Below, in pieces: positions 15,001 through 27,469 of a stretch of DNA of 64,000 nucleotides. The position numbers were made by a program, and so were the translations under genes. Positions within the stretch are counted from its first letter, which is position 1. The number at the start of each line of letters is the position of its first letter. Source of the DNA: Fasciola hepatica (taxonomy: Eukaryota > Platyhelminthes > Trematoda > Plagiorchiida > Fasciolidae); contig CANUEZ040000020.1 of NCBI GenBank assembly GCA_948099385.1, positions 6,170,501-6,234,500 of the forward strand. Direction: 5' to 3'. The notes under the pieces are model-generated. The model was not told the DNA's origin, searched no databases, and saw only the letters and a list, made by a program, of their open reading frames with translations.

Positions 15001-17580
15001 GTTGGAGTTAACCAAATTGATTGGCCAACATGTTCATTATTGGTCATCTTGTCATTCTGAGGGTTATTCATTAGAAGGTTCAATTATAAACTGATCAACA
15101 CGAAGATCCATGACATTCACCAAAGTGGTTACAATCAGCTCTTATATTAGTAACCTAAATTTCCGGATTACTGAGTCCTGCAAGACACTTGAAAAAAGCC
15201 TTCCCTAATAGAGAAATTACGAAGAATGAATGAAACCTCACTGACTGGAAACGAGGTCTTGTATTTGATAATATTTGGAGTAAATCGAACTGTAAGTGTA
15301 GAACTTTTACTTTGTGCCTTTAACAAAGAGTCTGTTACATTTTTCAAATGAAACAAAGTAAATTCTTGTGACTTGCCAGTACTTTGTGTCGTTGATTTCC
15401 GTAAAAGTTATTAAAAATTATTCCTGATGGCTCAGATATTACTCCACTCTGGGATTAGCGAAAGTGATACGGAAAAGTATAGCACGTCTTCTATCCAATC
15501 CAGCAGCATTTAGAAAACCGTTAAACATTTGTACCAGAAACTCACCGGGGTGGAATAGGTTGAGTTATAGACTTCAGTCTGTTTACCATCTATGATAATG
15601 CAACATTTTAAGGCTTAAGATCTGTGAGAAAAGTATTCGACATATCATTATTTACCTTCTCAGTAACAAAAGAGGTTACTGATAACTGAAGTAACTCCAT
15701 GCTGTTCTATCAAAACCATTTCCAAGTCATATTTATTTAGACCTCTCCGTGACCTTCATTTTATTCCTAATAAAGCTTCACTGGAAGCGGAAATTTGTCT
15801 GGGAGAAGTGTATAAGAATGAAGATGGTATCCGTTGATTCGTGCTTTTGATTGGACTTATAAAAAAGACCATTTTAACATTTTATTCACGCGCTTATCAA
15901 TGACGGTATGGCTAAAATCTATTTTATCCACCTCTCACAGAGGAGGCTTCACTGCCAGCTACGTCAATAACAATCAAAAGGACAATTTACCGTCTCGTTT
16001 TGCGGAAGTCTAATTGGAATATACCTCAGACAGTTTTCGACATCTGGTGCAAAATCATCCAAAGCTTGGCTGTGCCTAAATATCGTCTGTGGAATAAGGC
16101 TATACAGTCCAACAGTTCCATCACTATCGAGGTTCCATATAATTTTGTTCTTCGCAGAGAATATGAATACGTTGTCGAAAACTTTATTTAAAAAGTAAAC
16201 AATTTATTTCTTTTTTCATATATTCCACTTCTCTCCACGGTACTTTAGATAACATGAGAATGATGAAAGAGTGATGTGCAGAAACCACAACATTTGCGTT
16301 AGCATCAAAATGTACCAAGTGTTTGTCAAGATTCTACTTGCCGCATTATCTAAAGCGATTCCACATCAAAAGAACAAATGAAGGAATTTCCGTAAAGTAA
16401 AATTGAGACTAGAAAAGCAGTTTTTAATGAGTGATTTATTTTTTTATTTTATATGATATGTTTTGCCACTGTACTATAAACACCCACCGCTATATAAAGC
16501 TGAGTAGCTTTTCAATGACGCGGTAGGTCTCCAGTGCATCAGTTTCCTGCGGATCTTGGGCCCACGAACAAGGGACCTGTCACTTGGATCACATTGGGTA
16601 TACCGCGCAAGCTGACTGGGTCAAATGAATATATAGAAGGCAAATAAATGCATCAAGACAAACACAGAAGAGGTAGATTGGAATACATAAATTACCACGC
16701 AAATGATGATTGCACAGTTGCAGCTTGCCTATACATTCAATATATTTCTTTATTGGGTTTATTTGCTGAAAAAGTTATTCCCAATCGACGAAAAAACTCC
16801 AAGTTGTTTTAAAATGAGTTGAACACGGAATTTCTTGTGGGATCATGGGAGAGAAAATTGAAACGATGAGATTTGGTGCTTCGAGCGATGTCATTGTAGA
16901 GAATGAGTAATATGCAATTTAACCGGAGTACCTCTTCAGGTAACTAATACACTTTTGAGTATTATTATTGTTGGAAGATGTGGAATGTTGTGTGCCTGTA
17001 TTACAAATGTAGAGTGAGTCCCCCCAAATAAGAATGACTTCCATTTGATCTAATTCTTTCAGAGTTGGAGGTTTTGATTTGATTATGATGCTAAGGTGAA
17101 AAGGAAATGCAAAATAATCATACCTAGACGAAGCTATTTACAAAGAATTTGAAATTCGTTGACGCAGCGCCAAGAAGCATAAGTTTTCTCGCCGATAAGA
17201 CGTGCTGTATTATCGTTTTCGAAAGTACCCTGGTAAGGGAGCAGGTGAATCACACGCAGTCGTGGATGAATCTATAATAATGCGGGGTTCGGAAGCATGT
17301 CAAATGCATACCATATAGCAGTAATAATTAAAAATGTATAATACGCACTTCACTCCACAACGCAATTTACAAAACCATACTGAAGTTGAACTTTTATGAG
17401 GCGAATCTAGTTTTATTACTAAAAATGGAGTTCAGTCTTCTAAGGGAAGTGTAAAACTGATCATTGTATTGGATTTCTTATTTTGGCCACTGAACTTTGT
17501 TAGTGCCGTATCATTTGGGTGGGAAACAAAAAACATCTGCTTTTGAGCTACATGTAAGAGAATTATTGAAAATGTGTCGT
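9060..17580. other. No supported feature
   Basis: Featureless AT-rich sequence; frames are short and none shows splice-flanked coding bias. An 18-base exact match to the LINE lies at 14245-14262 (see findings). Confidence 0.6.
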
Positions 17581-17903
17581 TTTTGACAGAACGATGAACT
17601 TATTGAGGGGGTACTCAGTGGCAATCATCATGGGTACAATAAAAACAGCATATGTTGAAAAAACTCTCGCTGAAAGGAGAGCAGACTATCATTCGTTTGA
17701 GAAAACTTATTCATATGATGAGCAATGCCCGTCTTCTATGCGGATTATCACATGGTTTGGTTTACAAGCAGAAAGGTATGTCACGAGAAGATTAAAGCTA
17801 TTCGTGCAGAACGAATCTCTATTAATTCCACAATAGTAAGTTTTTAGTGCTTTTGAAAACTGGTGTTGGTTGTAGATCAGATTGGTGTTGCTCAAAGACT
17901 TCT

Positions 17904-17964
17904 ATGGCTGAGCTTGGAGTTAAAGCTGCCAAGCTCAGCAGTCAGAAGCCGCAGGACGATAACA
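17904..17964 (+). CDS. Candidate 5' coding exon, unknown protein
   Basis: An ATG opens a frame of 20 codons plus one base that ends at a consensus-like donor (AACA|GTAAGT). The peptide begins MAELGVKAAKLSSQKPQDDN and looks like an ordinary soluble N terminus. The stretch is more GC-rich than its flanks. A possible acceptor (GTAGATCAG) lies at 17880, so it may instead be an internal exon starting at 17881, in which case a second frame is also open. No family was recognised. The evidence is splice-site shape and composition only. Confidence 0.25.
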
Positions 17965-17969
17965 GTAAG

Positions 17970-20255
17970 TATTTAGAACAAAAATGATCACGCGGTCTCA
18001 TGAAGCATGAGGTTTATCAATGGATGCTGGTTAGCAGTGAACGAATAGGTGGATTGCTCTCCGAAGATTTACATTGAATTGCATATTTCCGCTGCTATAA
18101 TCGTAAAATTTTGGTAGAAACAGGAACTCGGTACGGTACTTTCATTAAACTTTACTCGTTCTTTTAGAGGAAGCATATCTTGTTATCAAAATAACTGTTT
18201 TCGGAAGACGTACAATACAGACTTTCGTTCCCATGAAAAGTAAAAATAAATTTTCATTCTTAAGCCCATTTCACATTCAGAGTGTATGCCTTACTATTCA
18301 ATTGTTTTTGATAATAAACTGAGACATTTTTACCCCAAAATGAAAATGACAATTTGTTTCTAAAAGTTATTGCAACAGCAATAAATATGGTGACAAATTA
18401 CAGGTCAGCTTAGCTCGAACAATGTTTTGGTAAACAAGAATTTGTGGCAAAATTCAGAATCCTAATTTGTGTCAACATAAGCAGTCGAGGTAGAACGAGA
18501 GAGAGAGAGAGAGACAAAAAAGCGAAGTCATCTCACGAAGTCGACGGTCCCTTGTGTAAACTGGAGTTGATGGTTTGTGGCTCGTAAACGAGGCTGATCG
18601 AATACAATTACCATTTCGCTTTTTCTTGTTTAGCATGAGTTAAATGAGATATCTAATTAATTTGTCCACTCCGATATATCAATGAGAAAACAAATCAGCG
18701 AATAAGAACAAAATGACAAGCGCGTTTGTTTGCTGGGAGGAGTACTGACTACTTTTTTGTAATTTCGGGGGTTCGATTGTTGGCGACCTTTGTCGGGCTA
18801 TAGGCCTGAACAAATCATGCTAATCACAAAATAAAGAAACAACATCTGAGGGCTGATGCTACCGGGAATCGACGGAGGCCGGGCTTATTCATTTGAGTAG
18901 GGCCTGGTTAGGGAACAATTAACACAAACTAAACTGAAAAACTCTACGTTACTCAAAAAAGAAGTCTTAGCGCGGTTTAAAAATTAACACGAGTAGAAGT
19001 GAGTAGGTCATGTGTTACTATTGTTTATTGTAGAATTATGGAATGTAAATCTCAGTAATCCTTCACAAGCCTCGAAAAACTACTGCAAAGAAAAATTACT
19101 GTATTGGGCGCTATTTTTGTCCCAGCTCACGCAACATGAACTAAGATTAACTCCAGTACCACGATTTTGTGAGAGCCAAGATGGAGGAGTGTGCAATAGA
19201 CATGCGATATTTTGTAGGATCGACACAGGTATTCCCACCAGCTGATCGGTGGCCATCAGACGATGATATTCACCGGCTTAGAAATTTTGATCGTGACTTC
19301 TGATATCGATAACCCTGGTTACTCCCTTACTCGGCAGCCTTTGTTTCTTTTCTGTCGATCTTAGTAAGTATGATTTAAAGAAATTTGAAAAGAGTTTTGG
19401 TTATAAAACTCTCGTGAATGTATTCTGCGTAGCAGGTGCAAAATGAGATATTCTCAAACAGCTTCCTTGGGATGAAAACCAGAAAGACCACAAATGACCT
19501 TATCAAAAGCCTGTTAAACATCAATCTGTTTGTTTCAAAGGTCGAGTCACCTTCATTTTTGGGAAGAAAGCTTCCACGGAAGCATCATGACTAAGTGGTA
19601 ATTTTTGCGCAGCTGACTACTAGAATGATGGCTGTGAAAAAGAAAACAAGAATAGAATCTTTCATCTTATTTCGTCTGCCGCTTTCGATTGACCTTGAAA
19701 GATACAGGGGTAAAACATTCGAAATGAAGAAGTCAATGCAACCTCTTCGTTAGGCATACAATTTCTGTGCAAAATCTGCTGCCTTCCTGAATCGGCTTTA
19801 ACCTCCTGGTGAAAAAGCTTATGTTTAATGTTTCTGACATACAAGTGGAAAATATATTTCGTTTATTATAATTTCATGGGAGCTTTCATTCAGATCTGTT
19901 AATTTTGTATTAGTTTCGACTGCGAATAGTACCTCAAAGGACTCCATATCCAAGGGCCCTAGTCAAGTGGCTCCTGAACAATTCTAGGTTATGAAGGTTG
20001 AAAGATGTCAACAACTTACGATTTATTATATTCATATGAGCTCAAAAATATTCCATAGGTTAATAAGTTGACTTTTCGGTCGTAGGCTTGGAAAACCTCA
20101 TCCCCCGTATATTTTTCTGGGAGAATCACTAAAGCCACATAGTTGAAAGAATCTGAATGTTAGCAGTCATTTGTTTCAGTTAGATCAAGTGTTTTTTGCG
20201 ATCTGAGCTTCGACACAGCATCCAGGCATTTATTCGTTTCAAAAGTGAAACCTCT
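17970..20255. other. No supported gene; (GA)n run and a B-box-like spot
   Basis: Apart from the GA repeat there is GGGGGTTCGATTGTTGG near 18767, which resembles a pol III B box, but no A box was found at the right distance. Confidence 0.55.
18497..18514 (+). repeat. (GA)9 microsatellite
   Basis: Nine uninterrupted GA units follow CGAGGTAGAAC. It is short and has no linked element. Confidence 0.9.
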
Positions 20256-20261
20256 CTTTCG

Positions 20262-20340
20262 TCCGTGGAACTCGAACCGATGCATAGACCCATCCAACGT
20301 TGAAGTGATATTAGTTCACCTAACCGGGGGCAAGCCATGC
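20262..20340 (-). ncRNA. tRNA-like unit, probable SINE head
   Basis: On the - strand a strong B box (ATCGGTTCGAGTTCC) is preceded, at somewhat more than tRNA spacing, by GGCTTGCCCCCGGTTAGGTG, which can serve as an A-box region. The segment is clearly more GC-rich than its surroundings. What follows on the - strand (GGACGAAAGAGAGGTTTC) may be the SINE body. No second copy was found in the window. Confidence 0.45.
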
Positions 20341-20344
20341 ATCC

Positions 20345-23300
20345 ATGTGTGGGTTCAGGCCTCGTTGAGGTCGAAGGGTATAAACGTACTTGTGAAAGAT
20401 ACCGACCAGAAATTTAATTTTATTACCAATGTTTGTCATATAAAGCCAAATGGTGTTCTAAACACCCACCATCATCAGATTTAAGCTGACACTTAGGTCA
20501 GTGAAAGGTTTAAAAACACAAGATAATAGGTAAAGTCCAAATATTTCACTGTGTACAATGAGTTTAATTTCACATACAAGAACTAGTAATTAACTCAATA
20601 TTGCCAACAGTTTTGTATTTTTCCAGCATTTTACTTCCACACGGGTCCGACAGGTTACCCCTAATTGATCTGGTCCAATTGTACTAAAGAAGATTTCAAT
20701 GTCATTCAGAAATTCGGAGTTTTGCACGTGCACTCACCAATGAAATAGGTCCTAATGTAGAAATTTGGGAATGAGTTTCTGAATGACGCCGAAAGGAAGA
20801 AATTTGTTTTACTAGAAGACCAAAGATAAGTCCGTGGACGTTAGTTATTCTCAAGAAGACGACGCAGAAACGGATATTGTATCTGTGATGTAAAATGACA
20901 GACTTTAGATGTCACAGTACTGGAAACCTGAACTTTGGACGATGAATCATCCAAACACAATTGTTTCTAAGTGAACGAGTCGAATATCTGTCCCCGAAAA
21001 ACCTGTCTCCGCGTACCGGAACTGTCTACGGAAATAATCTGTCTCGAAGGGACCTTCTGTAACGGTAAACGCGTGTAGCATTTTTGCCGTCCAAAAGATT
21101 GTTTCAATATTTTTGGTGCACCAATGATTCACGGCTTGGCGAGAAACTAAACCACATTTTTAAAACTGCTACAAGCCATCTCTTTCCTAAAACATATCTG
21201 ATCAGTCGTGACGATGAAACCAGTGGGCTTACATTTCAAAACGGATTTATCAAGCAATTTTATTTTTCCAAAATAAAGACCTGAAGTGATAATTCAACAA
21301 AGTCCTTTGATATGAGATACTATTTTCTTTGAAAAGATTATTTGTGACGAACTGATTCTAAGCAATCATTAGTGAATGAAAACTGTGTGTTGATCAAGTA
21401 ATTACAAGTAACCTGTCAAAATACTGCTCAATATCTGGCTCTGAGAGAAAAACGGAACTCAAGAAGCGGATTTTTATGCTGAATATAACTGGTATCAAGC
21501 AAAGTTAGTCCAAAAAGTACAACTACCGAGAGCCTAGCACTTGCCGATGGAGTATTTCACAAACTAATTCGGTTTCGACTGAAGAAAAACACTTGCACTG
21601 TGAAATAATCCTGTTCGTTTCATAAACTGAAATCACCAAAAAGTGGTTTTACGTAACCAAAACAAGGCTCATTTCTGTTTTGTTTTGATCAACAAAACAG
21701 GGCTGTTTGCCAAACAACCTCCAAATGTTTGATGTATAACTACCTTCCAAAGGTGTCTTCGGGCCTCCCCCCTCTGGGAATAGTATTCAATGTTTATCGA
21801 CGAGGGAACAGGTTCATTCGTGGCTTCTTCATGGGTACAGAAGTTAGAATAAACGGAATACAAACATTTGAATATTATTCGCATCTTTAGTTTTGAAAAT
21901 TATGAAAATATATCACGTAAACAGTTGGAAACTGTTCCGTTGGTGGTTGAGTTCAAAGCTGGGTACTTCAGTGCAGTCTAATAGTTTACCATTTTCAGGC
22001 CGTTTGAGCCGTAAGAAAAAAACATGTCGCATATCGTGACTGGTGCAATCATTTTATTCATGAAGCATGTTGAGATTCAGTTTAGTTAACAGCTGATTTA
22101 CTTTATTATTAAGTGACCTATTTGATAGTGATAAGTCACGCGGGAAAAATCTCTCGGCTCACAGCATCACTGTACACGGCTTTTTATTCCTTATTTAAAA
22201 ACCGTCAGTAGCAGCACCCACGGAGACCCAAGTTCTACATCACCACGGCAAATGTTCCACAGTGCAGCCTTACCGTTCAGTTCATCGTTTGAAATTCAGC
22301 CATTTCTTTTTTCTCAGGAAACACCGAAAATTCATAACCACTGAATTCTCTCTTGGGCTTGAACTTGGGGTAAAGGTTTTTGTACCCTAAAGTCTAACCA
22401 TCAGGTTTCCTCAGATAGTCATCGAGGTTCATTTTTAAAATACATTTTAGCATTCACCTGCATGTGATATTTACCTGTACATAAATTTACTAGTGTGATA
22501 CGCTTTCAATGAATATGATTCCAAGAGAAAGGAAAGCATTCACAATGGCCAACTAAACTTGATTTCTTAAACAAACGTAAGTTGTTACTGAATACATCGG
22601 GCAGCACTGTCATGAGTGGTGTTTTTATTTATATCAACTATAAAAAGAACTAGATGTTGTTACTCAACAGCTCTTTTTCATTCGAGCATTTCAGTCGATA
22701 CTTTGACTGATATTCTAGATGCAAAACAACCCTGGTGGTGGTGCGGCTGTCCTTACAGGTATAACCACTTTTCCAACAGTCTAATAAGTGACCATATTTA
22801 GTGGAAATCTGATTGGCCGGTATGCGAGCGCAAACATTTCTAAGATGATTCTTGTTTTATTGATGTGTTGGTTGTTCAGCAGTCCCGAATGAAGCCTAAA
22901 TAAGCTCATATTGTAAAGCGTCCTTACTGAGTTCATCCATTGAGGATTAACATAGCAATCATAGAATTCTGTTGTCTATTTGTTTCAGTTGAGTCATACT
23001 TGACATACACGAAACCCGCCACCAGTGAGTGGCCATCTTGACCGATTATTATGAAAATGATGGCGAAAAACACTCACCGAGTTACTTCGCGTGGAAAAAT
23101 CAACCATACAAGTGCGGACGGAAGTAACTTTGTGATATGTTATCTGCATATATTTTATGTTTGCACCTAGTTAGTGAGACACACAGAAGGAAATGTGACG
23201 GACTCTTTAGTGAGCAGACTGCTGGTGGACGTGTTGGAGTTCGATTATTGTGAGTGTGGATTCTGGATGAGACACTTACTGAGCTTGGTGTTCATGAAGC

Positions 23301-26300
23301 CTTCCGTGTTCTAGTATTTTCGAGAACCAGCTACTCCGCACGGTCATTGCATGCTACACTTTGACCTTTGTTATTGCCTTATTGAAAAGCGAAATTTATT
23401 TGAAGAATATTGTGCTTTGGTAACGGTTCAGCATCGCACCCTATATCGTATGAATTATCATTGGTTATGTGGTGTTTATCTTCCGTGTATCGTGAATGTG
23501 CGTTAGCTTATTTCATTGGACAAGACAGTCACTACTGCCATCGGTATTAGGATTAGAGTTTAGTCAATTTTTCACATCAACTTACCCTTACGAGCTGCTG
23601 ATTATTTTTACCGGGCAAGTGCAAACAAAAAACAAATACGTTCGAGGTTTCATTTTTCTTTTGCAATACCTTGAGCCGCTGTCAGAAAATATTTGAATAT
23701 GTACCACTGTATAGTCGTAGCAACTGAAGACTAGGTGCTTATACCATGAAGCACTACAGCGGTATGATCCCAACATCAGAGAATGACCGTGATAGCTCAG
23801 CTGTCAGAGCAGCTGCTCGATTAACGGAAGGTCACCAGTTCAACTCCGTCTTGCCATGTGGACTTCTGGATAAGGAAAACGCAAATGGACTTTCCATTTC
23901 CTGCAATATAACATGCACAATAAGTGCGATGTAAACAATCAGGTGAAACAGTCATAGCGTAGTATATTTTTTGGATCGTAGATCTAGCACCTTAAATTTT
24001 GGAATAAACCTATGCAACATTGGTTTTATCGAAACTGGTGTATCCGATAATGTAAAAAGGGCTCATAGAACCAACATTATTGCATCCTTTTTCAAACAAT
24101 CAAGACATACTGGGATACGTACGTGCTTTAAGGTGATTTTTCGCTCCAACAATCGGGATAAAAATTCACTTGAAGCCTTATTATTTCTGCTTTGAGGAGA
24201 AACTGTGCCAATCCTTGTAAAAAGCTTGATCAACTTTAAATCAAGAGATAAAGTAGGCGATATTATACAGTTCATTGAAGCCTCTAACATTACCAAGCAG
24301 AATGAACAAAGCAACACTTCAAAGAACATCCGCTTTGGGTCCCGCATGCTTTAACTGCAAATCCAGGAGACGTGCTCGTTTAATTGAAGTCATTCTTTAG
24401 ATTAACGGTAAAATTCTCATTAGTGTCAGCTACAAACAATCCACGATAACTGAGTACCACTGATGCAGAAGAATGTTTTTACACGATGAAAATGCTTGCG
24501 ATTTTTTTCCAGGTCACTCTGATATATCTGTGTACTCACTGCGTTGTGTGTGGATTCTGTGTCCATAATATGCAACGATTATTATCGGCTACCTATACCA
24601 CTCCCGAGTAGTACATAACATACTTTACTACAATGCTCTGTAATAATACAAAACAATAGATCCGTCATTTATCAAACAGAAAGCAGTAGTCTTTTGATTA
24701 GATAATTGTTGACTAACCGCTTACAAAAATCTTCAACGAGTTAAAAAAGCAAACGGTGATTTGCATCTTTATATTTGGAAACAGCATATCACAAACATTA
24801 TAGATAAAGTGAGATAAGATTACTGAATAGTCGTTTTCGACTCATTAGCCGGAATGAAAAATATTATCATTAATACGGTAAACTGAGTGTAACAATTTAC
24901 TCAACAAAGGCTTTTCAATTCAGAGCAAGTTTAAATTACCAAAGTTTGGCATAAAATATTAGTCGTTTCGGCATTCATATTTTGCTCATTTAGATTTTCA
25001 CATCAGATCGTTTAGACCTCGAGAATATGATACCATTTACTGGAATCAGGAGATTATTCTCTGTTCAAACACATCAGTGTACAAACCACGGCTGTCTGGA
25101 TTATCAGCAACCTGTAGATCCATTTGACCTGATTCTGACTAAGCCAAGCTTAGTCCGCGTGAGTGAGGTTTTGGGTCATCTTTGAGCCAAAAACTAAAAC
25201 GCCAGAAGAGCATGGCTTTAAGGTCGGCAATAATTATTGGACGGGAGAATATGCCACGTAATACTGATACTGGGGGATAAAAGCACACAAACTAGATTTT
25301 GGAGAAGAGAAATAAAACTGGGGAGATCGTTTTTGAGCTTGTTAAAACATAGACAATATGCATCTCAAGAAGGAAAATATCAGGAAGGCTCACAATGAAC
25401 CTTCCACGAAACAAGTCACAAAGCAGCTCGAGGATGTCAGACCCAGTCGATTAGTGAACAGTCAAGAAGCCGTTAGACCTCCTAGGGCTTAACCCCTTGG
25501 CTTGCCAAACAGCCGTATGCAGGCCGGCAGAAATGGGGTCGATAACAAACTGTTCAAACTTTCCAGCATACAGTCAGCCCGTCAATGCTTTAACCAGAAT
25601 GGACGACCGAGTTCGAGAAAGCTCTGTTTTTGCTTTAAATATCTTTTTGCTGAAGCATGCAAATATACTATCGTTTTGGCGAGCTATGTTGCGGTCTCTT
25701 CAATTGTCATGGTGGGCTGAAGCATTAGAGGTCGAGAACGGAGGTTCAGTACAGTGCCAAGGAACTTCGGAGTAACGGAAGAGAGCGTCATAATAGAAAA
25801 TGAAATTCCAGACAGGCATTCTTATATTCTTGTGACTTTTGACTTACAGTCGATTCGAATACGACTCTTGGAGAGAGTAATAAAGCTTGAAATTCCGAAT
25901 ATATTCTTCCCAATATGTTTGATAGGTCAGTAATGTTTTGCCATAGATTAGGGAAAAAGGTTTAGAGGAAAGGTTTTTAAGGCCACGTATACTGTGCTTC
26001 TAAACTATTTAAATGTAACTGATATTTCCTATAAAAATAGAACCAGTATAATCGAAAAGGAACGGCCTAAATCAAAAAATCTAAAAAATTACCTTCACTA
26101 TAAATACTGTTCTTCATAGCACCTTTGCGGTACTTTATTGTACAAATTAGAACACAACTATGGCGGGACTGCTATTACTTACGACCAGCAAAATTGTCTC
26201 ACACTGGAAAGATTGAGCTCATGGAATTCAACCGGTAACGCGTGCTAGGCTGTTGCTTTCGAAGTAACTGATATCACGGTCTCGCTGGAATACCTTGAAG

Positions 26301-27305
26301 TGAAAGTCACAATGAATATTGACGAAGTGCCTGGCCAATTAGCTTGGATGAATTTTGCTTGTATTTATTTCAGTGTGAACCCAATTACAAAGAATGACAC
26401 AATACACAAAATACATACAGATATAATTTTACGTACACGTAGATCTTGAGACCTTTAGGTCACAATGAGCATGGATGATGTGAACTGTTTTCTAGTCCCA
26501 ATCTGTTCGGAAGCAAGGTATAGTTTAAGGACTTCCCATTTGCTGAGATTTGAAAACTCTGCTTTATTAGTCAGCTTATCGATCACAAAAATTCAAAAAA
26601 GAACGCAAAGACAGCCATATGCACCAGAAGAGAAAAGAAAAAAATGATCTGGATGATAGAAAAGTTATGACAGAATCCCAAACTGTTGTGTTTTACCAAA
26701 AAGGAATTGAGCCATGACTCATATTTCGACATCAACAGGAAAGATCAGTTCTACATTACGAATCAGTGTTGTAATGTGAATTTAATTCCCTATGAAATTG
26801 CTCTATACGACAAAGAGTAGGGAAATGAAGAAGCTGACCCAAAGGAGCGGGACTGGCATTTTAAGATCTCAGCTTTATGTTGCTAGAAAAAACCATACAA
26901 AAGTTTTAAATTTTCTCACCTTTTTGCGCTATCATAGATATTGCAAAAAAGAAATCGGCTTTCTGAGGTTTTTTTTGAGATTACACAGTGCAACATGACC
27001 TTAAGTTTCGTAATTTGATAGAAACCGTACTACATTGCCTTTCATAACCATGTAAACCGATGTGATGAGTAACTAACAAGAGAAAAAGAACAACGTACGT
27101 TTCATTTAGCTTTTGGTTCAGAATTTGGTTATGGAAATTCCAGTCTGACAGGATTTGGCCAGTTACGTCGAGTTTGTACTAGAGGTGCTCAGCTTGCGTT
27201 TAGTGGTTGAGTTGATTCTTCTTTACTTCTGATAAGTTTGACCAACGAAGGCATCGTCCAGTAAAACTAAAATATCCATCATATAATTAGTAGGCAATCT
27301 TTTAC
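20345..27305. other. No supported gene apart from the tRNA-like unit at 23.8 kb
   Basis: AT-rich sequence. A segment at 25.48-25.78 kb is more GC-rich and open in two overlapping frames (92 and 72 codons), but no splice or family evidence supports either. Confidence 0.55.
23785..23856 (+). ncRNA. tRNA-like sequence, probable SINE head or tRNA pseudogene
   Basis: GATAGCTCAGCTGTCAGAGC gives an excellent A box and a D arm with a 4-bp GCTC/GAGC stem. The B-box region CCAGTTCAACTCCG lies at tRNA-like spacing. The anticodon stem and T stem do not pair properly and the base before the anticodon is not T, so a functional tRNA is unlikely. No body matching families A-C was seen after it. Confidence 0.55.
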
Positions 27306-27309
27306 ATCC

Positions 27310-27465
27310 TACATTAATTATACAACGATATTCAATATTTCTGGGAGGGGTTGCGGCCGCTGAAAGGCGTCCAAATGGGGAAGCGATCAGTAGTGCTGGA
27401 ATCGAACACAAGACGTCGCAGTCTGAATTACACTGGGATGACCGTTTGACCATCACCGGCCAAAC
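27310..27465 (-). mobile_element. tRNA-derived SINE, family B, second copy
   Basis: On the - strand, GATGGTCAAACGGTCATCC serves as an A-box region and TTGTGTTCGATTCCAGCAC as a good B box. The body then reads CCCCATTTGGACGCCTTTC, GCGGCCGCAACCCCTCCC and ATCGTTGTATAATTAAT. The body matches the 33.2 kb copy block by block (CCCATACGGTATCCTTTC; GGCGGCCCCCTTCC; TTGTTGTATTATAAAT). The tail is reduced to a few bases. A NotI-type GCGGCCGC octamer lies inside the body. Confidence 0.7.
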
Positions 27466-27469
27466 AACG

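Noticed and set aside
20244..20265. GGACGAAAG on the - strand, a possible hammerhead half
   Set aside because: No CTGATGA lies at a suitable distance upstream on the same strand.
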